From Astrothelium macrocarpum (Eukaryota; Ascomycota; Dothideomycetes; Trypetheliales; Trypetheliaceae), in the NCBI GenBank assembly GCA_021030915.1, contig JAGEMR010000017.1, positions 124,001 to 188,000 of the forward strand: a DNA stretch of 64,000 nucleotides, given 5' to 3'. The notes under the pieces were generated by a model. It was given only the letters and a program-made list of their open reading frames with translations, was not told the DNA's origin and made no database searches. This document shows positions 10,271-22,500 of the stretch, one piece after another. Made by a program: the position numbers and the translations under genes. The first letter of the stretch is position 1, and the number at the start of each line of letters is the position of its first letter.

Positions 10271-11372
10271 TCCGCCGTCAAAACTTTCACTGCTGACGAG
10301 AACTCCCCTTCAAGCGAATGTTCTAAACAATACACGACTTTTCCGTACATGAGAAGGACAAGCTATAAAGTGCTTATCATGATTATCAATGGCACGTATT
10401 TTAGAGCCTTGGAAATGAAGGCTGACGTGGGGAAAGGGCGAAATCATGGATGATGAGAAATTCTTGATGACGGGCGTTTTTTCGGTGACGCAAGTTTGAT
10501 TGGTTCGCCGACAAAGCCAGGGCGAGGAACAATGTCCTGCCAATATCCCCTACTACATATCATGTGAGTTTCTCCTTCTCGAACAATAGATGTCAATGCT
10601 TTTCATCTAGAGTTTAATCGGCTTGTTCATACTCTACTTTGAGATCTAATTTTGCAACAATTGAAAGACGCCGAAAGATTCGTCGAGAACAGTCCTATCA
10701 TTTTCTTAATTAGTCTTCTCGAAAAATCGACCAGTAGTTAAATTTCGAACTCTTCAGCTAATGGCAAGAGCATAGATTGTGGGGCGACCCCCCTGCATTA
10801 TAGTTCTTTGGTGTACCGAGTGCAGACCAATCTCTCCCAATTTTTGCCAGCGTGCTTTCGAGGATCTAGTCTAGCTCGTCTTCATTTACCTGGAAATGCG
10901 ATCTAACTACTGGTCTTCCGAATTCTACAGTTCTGGCTCGGGACTTGAGACTCGAGACACCCAGCAGTGCGATTCCAAAAGAGCATTTTGCTTCCTGCTA
11001 GTCTAGCAAAAGATATTATGAGCAGAGATCAAACTTGACCATCAACCAGGGACTAGACAACCCACATACACGACTCTGGAAGCTCATACGAACATTTGGT
11101 GAAATGTAGAATGTGGCAGGCCTTTCACTTAAACGCCTCAATTTCCACTGCATGCCATGGGAAGCAAAGATGCTCCGTTATACATGCTACTGTGTATGAC
11201 AACTCTCAGAATTCTGTTGGCTTGCCCCGCATGGGTTCAACCAGCTATATAGAGTTTGCGGGAGTTCAGCGTGGGTTCAAGTTGTAAGCTAAAGAGCACT
11301 GATTGCAGGGGACGGACAAGGTGATCGTTCCATTGTAATCGACTTGCACAGCACTCAACGCTGTTTCTACCC
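10271..11372. other. intergenic region, nothing recognised
   Basis: About 1.1 kb between the start of the membrane-protein gene and the stop of the transporter gene, both on the minus strand. Small frames on both strands lack family features and conserved starts. No repeat or RNA gene seen. Confidence 0.45.
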
Positions 11373-13133
11373 TCAAGCTACCCGCTCCGTTAACTGCCGT
11401 ATCCCTGTCTTTGTTTCTGAATGCTCGGTACTAAGACGTCGCTGTTTGATGAAAGCGCTCGCCAACACGGCAACACCCGAAATGCAAGTGTACATTATAA
11501 ACATGTTCCTTAAACTCCACGAAAAAGCGTCTTGGACCGCCAAGCGCTGTGCAGCGTCCTGGATCGACTTGACGATCTCCACATTCGCAGCTGCATGAGC
11601 ACCCGACAAAGCTTCAAGGACGGACTTGCCGAGACCAGCGGCAGCAAGAGATGATTGGCGAGCGTTCATACTGTTCTGGAAGACAACACCACCAACCACA
11701 ATGGATAACGACGTCGCCAAATTGCGGATGAAACCCAGAGTTGCAATAGCTGATGCAGTATCGGCCTGGCTGACAGTATTCTGGATGGCGATCACTGGCA
11801 CGTTGAACAGAATCGCAATGCCGACACCGCCAATGAGTTCAAACCCAATGACTGTACCAATGGATGTCTCGGTTCGGAAACTGATGTACAGTCCTGTCCC
11901 TAACGTCATAAGCGCTACCCCAGCCCAGGTAATTTCCCTGTAACGGCCTGTTCGACTAATCAAGATGCTGGAAACTATGTCCACACATGCTTCCGTTGCC
12001 ATCATTGGTACGATGAAGGTACCGCTTCGGACAGGCGAGGCTTGTTTTACGCTTTGAAAGTACAGTGGCAGGTAGAACTCGATGCCCATGGAGACCATAC
12101 TGTGTGCAAACGCAACAAGGATTATCGCATTATTGGACCAGTTCGTGAACACGCTTAGCGGCATTAGTGGATATTTGGCGAGGCGCTTTTCACTAAAGAC
12201 GAAAATGCCGACCATCACCGTTCCAAACACAATCAAGCAGATGACTTTCGGGCTGCTCCATGGAAATATCGCACCGCCAAAGTCCAGGCCGAGAAGAAGT
12301 AGAACGGTTACTGCAAGGATAGAGAACGTCCCGAACCAGTCCACAGCCATGACGCCTTCACGTAGCTTTGTGCGTGGATTATGCACATCCAAGAAAAACA
12401 GTAAGAGCACAAAGGCCAACCCACAGACCGGGAGATTGATCCAGAAGCACCACCGCCAACTTACCAGCTGCGAGAGCGATCCTCCGATCAGAGGGCCAGC
12501 AGATCCCGCGACGGCCCACATCATCCCCAGCAAGCCCATATAAAACGCTCGCTTTCGCACGCTGAAGAGATCCGCAATCGTAATGGCCACCAATTGCCCC
12601 AGAGCACCACCAGCTACGCCCTGCAGCGCTCGTGCGGCAATCAGCATTCGCATATTGATACTTAACGCTGCGATGACGCTAGCGACGGCGAAAACGGCGA
12701 CTGCACCTAGGAGAGCGGGCTTGCGACCCCAAATGTCGCTGCATTTGGCCCAGATGGGACCCGCTGCGGCGTTGGCTAATAGGTACGCGCCACCGATCCA
12801 GATGTAGCCTGACGCGGAGTGCAGTGAAGCGGAGATGGTGGGGATGGATGTTGCGATAACAGTTTGATCAAGAGCTGCTACAAAGAGGACGAGCTAGAGT
12901 AGATTTAGTCGACCAATCGGTAGCTTACTGAGGGTCAGACTTGGGTGATGTACATAAAGCGAGATTAAGATAGCGTAGATACGCAGCTTTGTACGAACTT
13001 TTGGGCCTTCGATCAGGTCGAGAGGCTCGGTGCTATGCTGATTGCGTGAAAGTTCTGCCTGGGGTTCCTCGACGGCCAAGTCATGCTTGACAGTCGTGGT
13101 ATTGTCTATTGCCACGCCCTCTTGCTCGGCCAT
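11373..13133 (-). CDS. MFS transporter, DHA2-type (14 TMS) multidrug/toxin efflux
   Basis: Two exons, 13133..12954 and 12893..11373, with a 60-nt intron (phase 0), give 566 residues. The start is the ATG of MAEQEGVAIDN; the upstream frame begins at a GTG. A polar N-terminal tail of about 45 residues precedes the first membrane helix, which continues across the intron as ILISLY/LVLFVAALDQTVIATS, the DHA2 motif. Also present: the loop 2-3 motif AAAGPIWAKCSDIWGRKPAL, the amphipathic ARALQGVAGGALGQ, and the antiporter motif region GPLIGGSLSQLVSWRWCFWI followed by NLP. Proton-driven export of small toxic molecules is the usual role, at the plasma or vacuolar membrane. No biosynthetic cluster genes lie beside it, so the substrate is unknown. 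It is divergent from the NLR gene. Confidence 0.9.
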
Positions 13134-14335
13134 CTTAACAGAAAGAACCTTTTCCAGAGACACAAGGAAGGAAAGATGTATGATACAGATGCTATGTAAA
13201 TCCTATCCGTACAGCGTTCACCAAAATAAACACAAAATAGGGACAATTAGGAATTGCCAAAGGTTAGGACATGACCGCTAGATATTCATCACAGCGATCC
13301 TCATCACGATTTTGACTAGGAGGTTGAATGAAATTGAGGGTAAGATGAAATGGAAACGGGTTCTAGTTATTCCGATCCGAGACACGAATCTAGGTATTGA
13401 AGCTGTTCGGCCCTTATCACCGTCAGACATTTCTAGTCGAAAGATTTTATATTAGCCATCTAATATCTCACTTTACCAGCTAACATTTTATTCGACTTAT
13501 ACAAGTCGCTCGGTGACGAAGAAATCCTACTCACGAAGTGATTCCGAATCAGCATCCATACTGTGAGCCAGAGTGCTGCATAAGCAGCACTAGTGGCTTA
13601 AGCCACACCCTTCTTACGGTTAGATCATCACAACTGAACCAATCTTTTCCACACGTCCTGGTCGTTCCAGCTAAATCGCTGTCAACGCTCGAATTTGGGC
13701 TGCTGGAAACCTGCATGATGATTTTCTTTCATTGTCATTCTATGGAGAAGCCTCTTGCATACGAACACGACTTTTTGCTCTTTGAACGGAGTTTTTGATA
13801 AATGAATATCACGTATTGCATTATCAGTTATCTTAAGAGTGAAATCTCTTGTATCGACCGACCCCTATCGCCGTGTATTATATAGCTCCATCACTGCACT
13901 CCAACCTTGGGTACTGGATTCCTTGATGGGATCTATGTCTCTGAATTTGTTTATGGCATTTGATGCTTCACATGGAGAGATATCGAGAAGTAACATAAGT
14001 ACCGACATGCACAGCTCAGAGCGCCAATAGGAATTCGATATCTCTTATTGCAGCCTTGTTTCCAGATCGCATGACCTTCGATGTTCTCCTGCCCTCTGTT
14101 TCCTAAAACATCTCTTTTCCTAGCACCATACTTCTTCACTTTCATCTAGAACTCTTTTGCAACCTACTAAATTGTCCAGACCTGCTCGTTGACAGAGTCA
14201 TAGTCAGACTGCCATACCCTAAACTCTATTTACGCCCTCAGCTGTATCTTCCTTCCTCACTTGCTCTCCTAGCTCGATACGGAACTCAGCCGCTTTTGCT
14301 CATCTTATAAACGAAACTGGTTAGAACCATTACCC
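13134..14335. other. divergent intergenic region between transporter and NLR
   Basis: 1.2 kb carrying the promoters of the DHA2 transporter (minus) and the NLR (plus). Plus-strand frames at 13538-13798 and 13839-14030 have no family features. The stretch at about 13.4-13.5 kb is AT-richer. Two small perfect palindromes are listed separately. Confidence 0.45.
13573..13606. repeat. two adjacent perfect palindromes
   Basis: GTGCTGC-ATAA-GCAGCAC (13573-13590) is followed two bases later by GTGGCTTAAGCCAC (13593-13606). Each has a 7-bp perfect stem. They sit in the divergent promoter region, so they might bind a dimeric regulator, but that is speculation. They could equally be chance or small hairpins. 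Confidence 0.4.
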
Positions 14336-17300
14336 ATGTCTACCTCACAGCCTCCCTCGATCGATCAATACCAGGTGGGCATAGTCTGTGCTCTACCTCA
14401 TGAGATGACAGCGGTAAAGGCCACCCTTGATGAAGAGCATCCGCAACTGATACATCAAGATAATCTCGACCACAACAATTACGTCTTAGGTCGAGTTCAC
14501 AAACACAACGTGGTTATTGCATGTCTACCGTCAGGTAGATATGGCACGGTTTCGGCAGCAGGTGTCGCTAAAGATATGTCGAGAACATTTACTGGACTGC
14601 GCTTCGGTCTGATGGTGGGTATTGGAGGTGGAATCCCAAATCTGGAGCAAGGTCGAGACATCCGTCTAGGGGATATTGTCATTAGCCAGCCTGAGCAAAC
14701 CTACGGTGGAGTGGTTCAGTACGACTTGGGGAAGTATATGGAAGATAATATATTTGAGCGCAAGGGTACTTTGCGACCACCACCTACTGTGCTCCTAACG
14801 GCCTTGACCAGTCTTAAAGCAGAACAGGGCCTCAACGGCAGCAAGGTCCCAGGTTATATGGCTGAGATTTATCAGCGATATCCTCGCTTAAAAGAGGGCG
14901 GTTATGGGTTTCCTGGAAGGGAAAATGACAACCTACATTGCTCCAAATGTAGTCCCTGGAGCTTCTGGAGCTTCTGGAGCTTCTGGAGCTTCTGGTCGTG
15001 CAGGCTGTGCAAAGCTGGAGATGTCGAGAGGCGGTCTCGCCAGACTGAAAACCCTGCCTTTTGGTACGGTACGATTGCGTCGGGCAATGGATTGATAAAG
15101 AATGCCACCAAGAGGGACAAGATGGGTCTCAAGCTGGGGGCGATGTGTGTGGAGATGGAAGCGGCAGGTTTGATGGATGACTTTCCTTGCCTCGTCATTC
15201 GAGGCATCTGCGACTACGCAGATTCTCATAAGAATGATGCATGGCAGAAATATTCGGCTGTGACGGCGGCGGCGTATGCCAAGGAGCTTCTGTTTTACGT
15301 GTCACCAAAACAGACCAACTGCGAAAAACCCATTCGGGAGATTATTAGTAGGTAGGACCTGTTAGATAGTTAGTATCGTACCAAGCTTCTTCTAGCGTTA
15401 CTAATTTCATATTACTCTGGACAGAGTCTCTAGACAATCAATCCCGCTTAATAGAAGAGCATCTCCAAGAGACAAAACGAGAGAACGACAAACAAGACCA
15501 ACGTTATCAGAGCAGTCAAGCTCGCGATTGTCACCAAATATTCAAGACGAGCACATACGAGCAATTTAAGGACGTCAACCCTGACCGAGTGGAAGGTACA
15601 TGCCAATGGGTGCTGTCTCACCCGCAGTATCTCCAGTGGGCGACGAAAGAACATGATGACCTGCTCTGGATCTCTGCCGATCCTGGTTGTGGCAAGTCGG
15701 TCCTCGCCAAATCGCTCGTTGACAATGAGCTTCGAGCTACTGATAAGCATACTGTGTGTTATTTTTTCTTCAAAGATAACGGGGAGCAGGATGGATTAGA
15801 TACGGCTCTGTGCGCTCTTCTCCATCAGTTATTTTCCTATCAGCCCCAGTTGATCCAAAATGCACTCTCGGCATGGGAGAAAAATGGCGGCAAACTGGTG
15901 AAGGAGGTTTCACAGCTATGGCGCACATTGCTCGCAGCTGCAAGGTCCGATATGGTTCAAGACGTGACATGTGTTCTGGATGCACTAGACGAGTGTCGAA
16001 TGCCTGATCGACGGATGCTGATCAACATGCTTGCTGATTTTTACACGCACACATCTCGCTCTCCCTCTGGGACGCGGGGAGGACGATTGAGGTTCCTCAT
16101 TACCAGTCGACCATACGATGATATCCGAGTCGAGTTCCAGAATAACCTGGACAAGTTACCCACCATTCGACTCCGGGGTGAAGAAGAAAATGACCAGATC
16201 CACCAGGAAATCGACCTAGTCATCCGAAAGCGAGTAGAAACACTTGCAGAAAACCTCAAATTAGACGCTCGAACGAAGGATCAACTGGAAGCTAAACTAT
16301 TGAACATGGAGCACCGTACATATTTGTGGCTCTATCTTGCTATTGAGGGTATCTATGACACTTTTCGAGACAGTAGACGGCCTGAAGAGGCATCAATTGA
16401 GTCACTCCCATCTGATGTAGAAGATGCATACGAGAAGATTTTGACCCGAATTTCTGAGAAACAGAGAAGCAACGTGAAGGAAATCCTCCAGATCGTGGTC
16501 GGGGCACGCCGCCCGCTAACCATTCAAGAGATGGCTATAGCTTTAGGAGTAGCTACAGCAACTTGCCCAAAATCTATCTGCGAAGCCAAACTCGACGTTG
16601 GAAATCTCGAGCGTCGCATTCGGGATTGGTGCGGTCTTTTTATCTTTATTAATCACAGCCGGATATACCTTATTCACCAGACAGCTAAGGAATTTTTGAT
16701 CTCTAATGGTAGCTCTACTACTTCCCCGTCTGTCTGGAAGCATTGTCTTCATCCGCAAGGAATTGAGAAAGAGATGGCTCGAATGTGCATCACAATTTTG
16801 TGCATAGAGAACAGTTTGCCTGTAACAGGATTTCCATTACGGACGCTTGAACGACGTCAGAAGATAAAAGAATTTTTGGATAAAGGAAACGATGATGCAA
16901 GCCTTCTGATCTATACAGCAGAGCATTGGGCCCATCACTTCCGAAATGCAGACATGTCAATGGACGAGCCCATCGCAGCTCAAGTATCCGAACTTTACAA
17001 TACCAACGGTACTCTATATTATCAATGGTTTACCGTATTTTTGAACGCAAATCAAGAATATGGAGCAGAGGTACAAATGCCTTCAACTTGCGTAGCAGTA
17101 ATCTTGGGACATGAGACGGTGCTGGAATGGATGCTACAGCCGAATCGGCATTGCAATATTAACGAGTCCATCAACGGTAGTGGTACAGCGTTAGTATGGG
17201 CAAGCTTTTTAGGCCACGAGAATGTTGTGCAAATGCTTCTCAACAGCGGTGCAGATGTCAACGCTGAAGGAAGAAAATTTGGTAACGCCTTGAAAGCAGC

Positions 17301-18350
17301 GGCGTCCAGAGGTCACGAGCAGGTAGTGCAAATGCTTCTTAACAGCGGAGCAGATATCAACGCTCAAGGAGCTAGCGAGACCGCTTTGAATAGAGCATCA
17401 ATCCATGGGCATAAGCGGATAGTACAAATGCTCCTCGATCGCGGAGCAGATGTCAACGCTCAAGGACCCTATGGTGCTGCCTTGCATATAGCATCATCAA
17501 ATGGCCATAAGCAGGTGATTGAGATACTCCTCGACCATGGAGCGGATATCAATGCTCAAGGAGCTGAAGGTAATGCCTTACATATAGCATCAAACCATGG
17601 GTATGAGCAGATAGTACAAATGCTCCTCGATCGCGAAGCGGATGTCAACGCTCAAGGACCCGATGGTACTGCCTTGTATAACGCATCATTAAATGGCCAT
17701 GAGCAGGTGGTTGAGATACTCCTCGACCATGGAGCAGATGTCTATGCTCAAGGAGGATTCTATGGCAACGCTTTACAAGCAGCATTAAATAGAGGTTCCA
17801 GGCAGGTGGTTGAGATACTTCTCAACTGGTGAGCGGGCCCAAAGCGAAAGAGAAGCATGGTCGAACGGTGCTCTTGTGGGTTGCGAGGAGAGGCTGCACA
17901 GAAGTAGTCAAGCTGTTGCGTGGTCTCAAAGACGTTGATCAGAGATCCCAAGATCAGTTTGGCCAGACCCAATTGCTACTCGCTGCAGGGAACGACCACG
18001 AGACGATCGTGAAACTTCTTATGGCGGAAGATCACGCTAGTCTGTTCTCCAGCGACGAGTTTGGCCGGACGTCGCGTTCTTGGGCTTCAAAGACGGGATG
18101 GTTAAACATTGTGCAACTTCTTCACGAAAAGTATAAGGAGAATGACGCAGTCACTGATGATGAAGACTTATTGAACCTTGGGATAGCATCGGTATCTGAC
18201 AAAGAAAGTAGGACATACTGCGAAATTTGTCTATCGCGTATCCCGAATATTGACAGTCATTACTATTGTGAAACCTGTGATCTCGGAGACTTCGGTTTTT
18301 GTCGGGACTGTTTTCTTTTACGGAGCAGTTTGTCCAGACAGCCCCCATAA
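14336..18350 (+). CDS. fungal NLR: PNP/UDP phosphorylase-like, NACHT, ankyrin repeats, ZZ-type zinc finger
   Basis: Exon 1 is 14336..15347; a 77-nt intron restores the frame at 15425. Residues 12-325 are a phosphorylase-superfamily domain (VGIVCALPHEMTAV, GIGGGIP, VWYG-like FWYGTIASGNG, CVEMEAAGLMDDFPCLVIRG) as found at the N-terminus of many fungal NLRs. The NACHT ATPase has Walker A ADPGCGKSVLAKSL (Lys428), Walker B CVLDALDEC (about residue 523) and the sensor-like FLITSRPYDD. Ankyrin repeats of 32 residues begin near residue 890. The frame meets TGA at 17830, but ankyrin-like sequence resumes one frame over (GRTVLLWVARRGCTEVVKLL) and ends in a ZZ-like finger, CEIC...CETC...CRDC. Either a 59-nt intron, 17829..17887 (GTGAGC donor, in frame, 1,292 residues), or a frameshift joins the two parts. 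Family role: non-self recognition and regulated cell death; that role here is inference. Confidence 0.8.
14956..14995 (+). repeat. in-frame 9-bp tandem repeat inside the PNP domain
   Basis: CTGGAGCTT repeats four times plus CTGG. In the gene frame it encodes (W)SF-WSF-WSF-WSF-W between two cysteine-containing segments (LHCSKC and CRLCKAGD). Nine bases keep the frame, so copy number can change without breaking the protein. The insert lies in a loop that varies in this family. Confidence 0.8.
17431..17814 (+). repeat. 192-bp higher-order ankyrin duplication
   Basis: Two consecutive ankyrin repeats (one with LLDRGADVNAQGP, one with LLDHGADINAQGA) form a 192-bp unit that is itself duplicated (17431-17622, 17623-17814). 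The landmarks CTCCTCGATCGCG (17431, 17623) and CTCCTCGACCATGG (17527, 17719) are each exactly 192 bp apart. Identity is highest over the first ~135 bp. This points to recent unequal exchange inside the recognition region. Confidence 0.75.
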
Positions 18351-19580
18351 GTTGTCAATACGCACTGTTAAAGATGATGCTATCGTAGAATTGCCCACTT
18401 AAATGACTTTGGACACCATCACCCGTACCTTCACGAAACAGTCGAGACTGATCTCCTGAATATTTCGACCAGGCTACTCGATAGCGGATCGCCTGAATGT
18501 CGGTTTGGCTACTTGAGCGGCGAGAAAATTTCCTTCTTTTATTCGCTGAGTTATGCAGCAACCCTTTTCATGACGAGTTGTCTGCCGTCCATCGTCTATT
18601 CTGAACTCGACGTTTGGATTTGAGCCGAAGATCATGGGACGCGTAACGGCGATTGGCTGCATCAAAAACTTTTTTAGCTAGACTGTCTTGCTAGTCACAA
18701 TAGTGAGGAAAGGCTGTGGCTAGCACTTTGACTGAACCGTGGTAGAAGACGACGAGCAGAGTTTTCAGAAGGGATTCTGTTGTATATTAGAACATGGAAT
18801 TTAGCAAATGATCACATTCGGAATAATCGGCTTTTATCTCACCACACGGCGCGTTTCACTACACTGGACGTGGGTTTTATGATACAGGTGCTAGTGAGGT
18901 AGCGGCATGGCGATTGAAGTGAACACCTACAGCTTGCGAATGTTGTTTGGAAGCTGCCTCTGAGGAGTTCTGGTAGCGATTACCTGATCAGTACTAGTCT
19001 ACCAAGTGTGTGGTACCTAACCGTCTGTTCTTCCTTCTAGAACTCAGGCCTCAATAATTTCACTTTACACTTTATGAATCAGATCATACTGTTCCAATAG
19101 TGAAGTCCTACCTGAAACCTTTGTTGACGACATAGCTAAAGTTAAGGAATATCGACTCGGCATCGCTGTCAGTCCAACAGAATCGGATTACTTGAAATCT
19201 CAAAAAGTAGTTACTGTCGGAGAGACACGAATTAAGCTGCTCGATCCCTCTTCAGAATCACTCTCGAGCTAGGCTTAATGTGCATAGATGAGACGTTGTA
19301 AATACTTTGTGGAGATTGTTCAGGAGTGCTGCTGTCCTAGCACACTTCGTTATAACTTTGATCGGAGAGCAAGTAGCGTAAGAAATAGCTGCGAAGCCCG
19401 AGCAATGTCTGAGCCGAAGTTGAGCTGGCGACATGAATTTTCTGTTTCAGTTGTAGTGTAAAACAATACCCGGTAGACGGTTGAACATATTATGTTTTCT
19501 ACTTCCAGATCCGCATCATTGGTAAGCTACATCAAAACATGGTAGCCGAATGAATTGTGCAAAGATAGGCATGGACCTGC
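18351..19580. other. convergent intergenic region, NLR and giant ATPase
   Basis: 1.2 kb between two converging 3' ends. Short frames (18355-18665 minus) have no protein character. No RNA gene or clear repeat recognised. Confidence 0.4.
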
Positions 19581-22500
19581 TCACATCCCCAGTTGCGCGT
19601 CTGAGACGTAATGGCTCCCCCCGGCACAACGATACCCTCCAGATTGCTTGATCCACTGGAAACCTGCCACACACACGCCCATTTGCCTGAGTTTCTTCTG
19701 AGTAGCTTGCTCTTTTCTCCGCTCTTCATCGATCCTCTTCCTCTCTCGTTCCATTCTTGCCAGTTCTTCCAAATACTTTCTCCTTTCCATCTCACGCTGT
19801 AATCGCTCTTGCTCAAGCCGACGTTTTGCATCTTCTTCCTCGGCCAGAGATCTGGCACGTTGGGCATCCCTCTCGTGTCTCTGTTGTTCTTTACGAAGCT
19901 TTTCTTCCTTCTCATCCGCTTCCTTCTTGATCCTTGTGGCCTCAGCTTCTAAATATTGTAATCTCTGGTCGAAATTCGCTGCAGCTTGCTTGTCCAGCTG
20001 AAGCTTTTCCCAAACCTCCTTGGACACACCTGGATCGGGCTCAGTGGGCTCATCTGATACTATACTTGGTTCTTTTACGTCCGCAGCAGCATCATCTATG
20101 TTCTTTGCTGCGTCATGCACAGGTGTATCGTGTCTAGTACTTGTTGATTGCGATGGCGGCGGAGCGCCCCGTCTCTGTGAGTCTGCAAGCTGTTCCGGCA
20201 AGCTCGGTAGTGCTGAGGTACTAGGATTCCCAGTGCTAGCCCGATTGCTCCGCTCAGTAATCATCGCATCGAGGGCACAAAGCACAGTAGTCTCGCTGAG
20301 TGGAATAGTATCCGATGACTCTGGGTCAGCGGTCCTTAAAAGAGTTCCGTTGATTGATTTGGTGAGCAGGCCAACGTCACGCGCATTTCCCCAATTCGGG
20401 GTATGTGCGAGTGTATCGAAACGATCTATGATGCTCTGCTTGAGTTGTGCCTCTGGAGACTTGAGCGCTCCGACATCCAGATGCTTCTGCTTCTGAAGCT
20501 GTTTGGTGAGGAGGTCGAAGCACTGCGTCGGATCCATGCTCTGAAAAGTGATAGTTTCTGGAAAGCGACTTGTTAGGCCTGGATTAATAGACATCAGACG
20601 ATTGATATCATTGTCGTAACCAGCTAAAATGACCAGCAATTTTTGCGCGTATGCGGGTTTTGTAAGGCAGTCTACAATCTCGTCCATTGCTTCCTTCGCA
20701 AAATGCCCATCAGCGAGACGATATGCCTCATCAATGAAGAGTACTTTCCCTAGCGCATTATCAAGCTGCTTCTGTGTTTTTGGTCCGGTATGACCAACAT
20801 ATTCCCCAACAAGACTAGTGGCCGATATCTCGATCACCTCAGTAGTTGCGAGGAATCCCATGTCATAGTATACCTTGCCCATTTTTCTAGCAGTAGTCGT
20901 TTTCCCCGTACCTTTTGTTGGTTAGTCGGACTAAACCCGTTGGGTGGTCACTGGCACTCACCTGGAGGACCGCGGAAAAGAAAATTGAAAGGTATCTGCT
21001 CACGTGGATCCATATTGCGAGCCTTCATGTTGGCCACCGTCTTCTGGTATCCTTCAAGGCGAGCTACAATTTCTTGGCGACCTACTTCGCCGTCAAACAA
21101 CATTTGTATATTTGTTGCTGCGCGTTCGCTTCGGTTATAGTCGGGATCCATATCAATAGCTTCCAATGTTGAGGCATCCTTGACAGTCCGAGCAGAACGA
21201 CGCTGCTGGTGACGGACTTTGGCACTGTTCAGAAGGTTGTCGACTGCTCCTCCATTGCCAAAGTTCTTCCGGTTACGCTCGCACTTCAGCACTTCCATGG
21301 CAACTGCCTTAGCTTGATCGGTCGCCTTATAGGCCTGTTGCTCAAGTTTCAGATCTAGGATTTGTTTCAACTCGTCATCGGAGAAATCTTCAAACTCAAA
21401 GGCCTCGCTCAGAGGGAATCGTCTACTCAAGCCTGGGTTCACGTTTTGAAACATAGTCTCCATCTGGTCTTTGTACCCAAGAAGCAAGACGCAACGATCT
21501 TCACCGGGTACACTTTGGATCTCAGCGACAATAGTGTCAACGACAGCGGCTTTATATATGTCGGTACTTGATCCACTCGCCCCTCCACCGCCACCGTGGA
21601 GACCATATGCTTCGTCGATGACGAGAACTTTGCCTATTGTGGAACTCAAGATACCCTTGGTTGTCTTTTCTGAAGCTCCTAGTACGTCTCCGACAAAGTC
21701 TGAAGGGTTTTTCACGACAACTGCATCGTTAAGCCACGGAAGTCCCCTATGATACAAGCAAACTCACCTTCACCGCTCGATAAAAAGCCAATGTCTGCCA
21801 AGACTTGACCGTAGAGCTTCGCAACAGTAGTCTTTCCTGTGCCCGGTGAACCCAAGAAAACTTTGTTCAAGTTGAACTGTATTAAAGGCTGTTCTGCCAA
21901 TTCTCGCTCGTAGTTATATTGAATGCTATCAAACAGCGCCTTGATGCTCTGCTTGACTGCGTTTAATCCAATAAGGTTCTTGAGTTTCTTCCACGACTTG
22001 TTGTCCTCTAAAACGTTTGAAGGCTCCGGGCCGATCAGATCCTCACGTGTCAAAAGAAGATCATTGGGTCCTTTCCCCGCACGTCTTTCATCAAAAAGTC
22101 TGTTCGCTTGTCTGGTCCGGATTTTGTCAAGTGAATTTTCTACAGCACGTGCGTTGCCAAAGCCTTCATGGCCGCGACCATATCCAATGCGTCTTGCCAC
22201 GATTCGGCAGAAAAGTCCATCTAGCCCTTTCTCAGCAATCATGCGGCCTCCAAATCGTTCATTGACCCTATACTTGAAGATGCGATGTAGCTCGTCATCT
22301 TCGTAGTCTTCGAATTGAAGTTCATGGGGGAAGCGACTGGGTAGGCCCGGATTGTGTGCGAAGAATTTCTCCATAGGCTTCCTGTATCCCGCGAGGATGA
22401 AGACGACTTTTCCCGTTAAATTCTCGATTTCTGCGAGAAGAAAGTCGAGTACCTGCCGACCGCCAAAATTAGCTGCAGAGGTAAGCTGGTATGCCTCATC

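Noticed and set aside
17200..17822. Regular repeats considered as a CRISPR-like array
   Set aside because: The 96-bp period encodes ankyrin repeats in frame, with no unique spacers.
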